Assembly (NCBI GenBank): GCA_937139415.1
Contig: CAKZPS010000022.1
Span: forward strand, 1-64,000
Length of the DNA: 64,000 nt
DNA from: an uncultured bacterium
GTDB taxonomy: Bacteria; Atribacterota; Atribacteria; Atribacterales; Caldatribacteriaceae
Direction of reading: 5' to 3'
Both the position numbers and the translations under genes were made by a program. Each line of letters starts with the position of its first letter. Position 1 is the stretch's first letter. Below the pieces are notes generated by a model. The model had not been told where the DNA came from. It did not search any database and worked only from the letters and a program-made list of their open reading frames with translations. Shown here piece after piece: positions 63,732-64,000 of the stretch.

Positions 63732-64000
63732 GTGGAAGACCTCCCTCTATTTTTTTGTATTTTTTATTTTTTTGTATTTTTGGTCTACCTTCAAGGTAGA
63801 CTTTGTACTCGTACTTATCGGCACGAATGACGGAGATAACTACTTCAAAGGGAGTACCGTTCTCGAGATAGGTAATCCTTACTGTGTGAAAAAGTGGTAT
63901 CTTTTCAGGTATTTGCAAGAGATCTGCCTCAAGAGGCCCACTGAGGTACGCTTCAATGGTCTCAACGGCCCGATGAAGCACAAGACCGTATTCTTCCTCC
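63721..64000 (-). CDS. GntR-family regulator, UTRA domain only (runs off window end)
   Basis: The last 92 or so residues of a regulator whose N-terminus is outside the window. LVLHRAVETIEAYLSGPLEA, IPLFHTVRITYLENGTPFEVVISVIRADKYEYKV is the typical end of a UTRA ligand-binding domain. After it comes an unusual Lys/Asn-rich tail (QKNKKYKKIEGG), coded by a T-rich tandem repeat. It is cotranscribed with the cupin, kinase and aldehyde dehydrogenase genes and may bind the palindrome at 60.3 kb (inference). Confidence 0.8.
   Translation of the reverse strand, partial: EEEYGLVLHRAVETIEAYLSGPLEADLLQIPEKIPLFHTVRITYLENGTPFEVVISVIRADKYEYKVYLEGRPKIQKNKKYKKIEGGLPLGI
63749..63801. repeat. T-rich tandem repeat and perfect palindrome inside the GntR 3' end
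   Basis: Two near-identical copies of TATTTTTTTGTATTTTT lie side by side at 63749-63781, followed by the perfect inverted repeat GTCTACCTTCAAGGTAGAC (63783-63801, nine-pair arms around one base). Both are inside the coding sequence. Confidence 0.85.

Noticed and set aside
49290-64000. Bacterial microcompartment locus
   Set aside because: Kinase, aldehyde dehydrogenase and isomerase genes recall such loci, but no shell protein gene is present in the window.

Overview
This is a bacterial chromosome segment with two very different halves. Positions 1 to about 36,000 are dense housekeeping genes, almost all on the minus strand. Positions 36,200 to 64,000 are a carbohydrate or polyol utilisation region with ABC sugar importers, sugar kinases, dehydrogenases, cupins and GntR regulators. 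No rRNA, tRNA, CRISPR array, phage gene or intact insertion sequence was seen. Base composition is intermediate and similar in both halves. Start codons other than ATG (GTG, TTG) are frequent and usually follow a strong AGGAGG-type ribosome binding site. The gene set (sodium-type F-ATPase c subunit, ThyX, L7Ae-like protein beside rpsL, large insertions in RpoC, many sugar ABC operons) suggests an anaerobic, sugar-fermenting, possibly thermophilic bacterium. Atribacterota (Caldatribacterium-like) is my best guess; Thermotogota, Dictyoglomota or Synergistota-like lineages are not excluded. This placement is inference only.

Layout of the left half, read in the direction of transcription (minus strand, high to low coordinates). 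argS, pyrG, murI, ispE, a MobA-like nucleotidyltransferase and rho follow a good promoter at 36.04 kb and end at a small hairpin near 28.8 kb. A second promoter starts rpmE, thyX, a DUF1385 membrane protein, prfA, prmC, rpiB, a dCMP deaminase, the glycan-lipid genes wecA/tagO and wecB, and then the whole F-type ATP synthase set (atpZ, atpI, B, E, F, H, A, G, D, C). Most of these overlap or nearly touch, so it may be one long operon. A third promoter drives plsC, an NHL-repeat membrane-anchored protein and a MEMO-family protein. A fourth drives rpoB-rpoC, and a fifth an L7Ae-like gene, rpsL, rpsG, fusA and tuf (tuf runs off the left edge).

The right half holds two sugar loci. Locus A (36.2-48.3 kb) has a plus-strand xylulokinase-like gene and a minus-strand operon: GntR/UTRA regulator, periplasmic binding protein, hairpin, SDR dehydrogenase, ABC ATPase, permease, Gfo/Idh dehydrogenase, FGGY kinase, zinc alcohol dehydrogenase, cupin-type phosphoglucose isomerase and a shikimate-dehydrogenase-like protein. 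Locus B (49.2-64.0 kb) has a plus-strand cupin-SDR pair and two minus-strand units. One is GntR (cut by the window end), cupin, FGGY kinase and aldehyde dehydrogenase. The other, behind a strong promoter with an 18-bp palindrome, is cupin, Gfo/Idh dehydrogenase, permease, binding protein, hairpin, ABC ATPase, second permease, TIM-barrel isomerase/epimerase, a flavin and iron-sulfur DHODH/PreA-like enzyme and a zinc alcohol dehydrogenase. In each locus the binding protein would capture a sugar or cyclitol, the ABC transporter would import it, successive NAD(P)-linked dehydrogenases and an isomerase would convert it, and a kinase would feed it to central metabolism. The substrates cannot be read from sequence alone.

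The most unusual things are an ATP synthase delta subunit reduced to its C-terminal domain, an RpoC with a very large extra block near its C-terminus and a duplicated N-terminal element, and the PreA-like iron-sulfur flavoenzyme inside a sugar operon.
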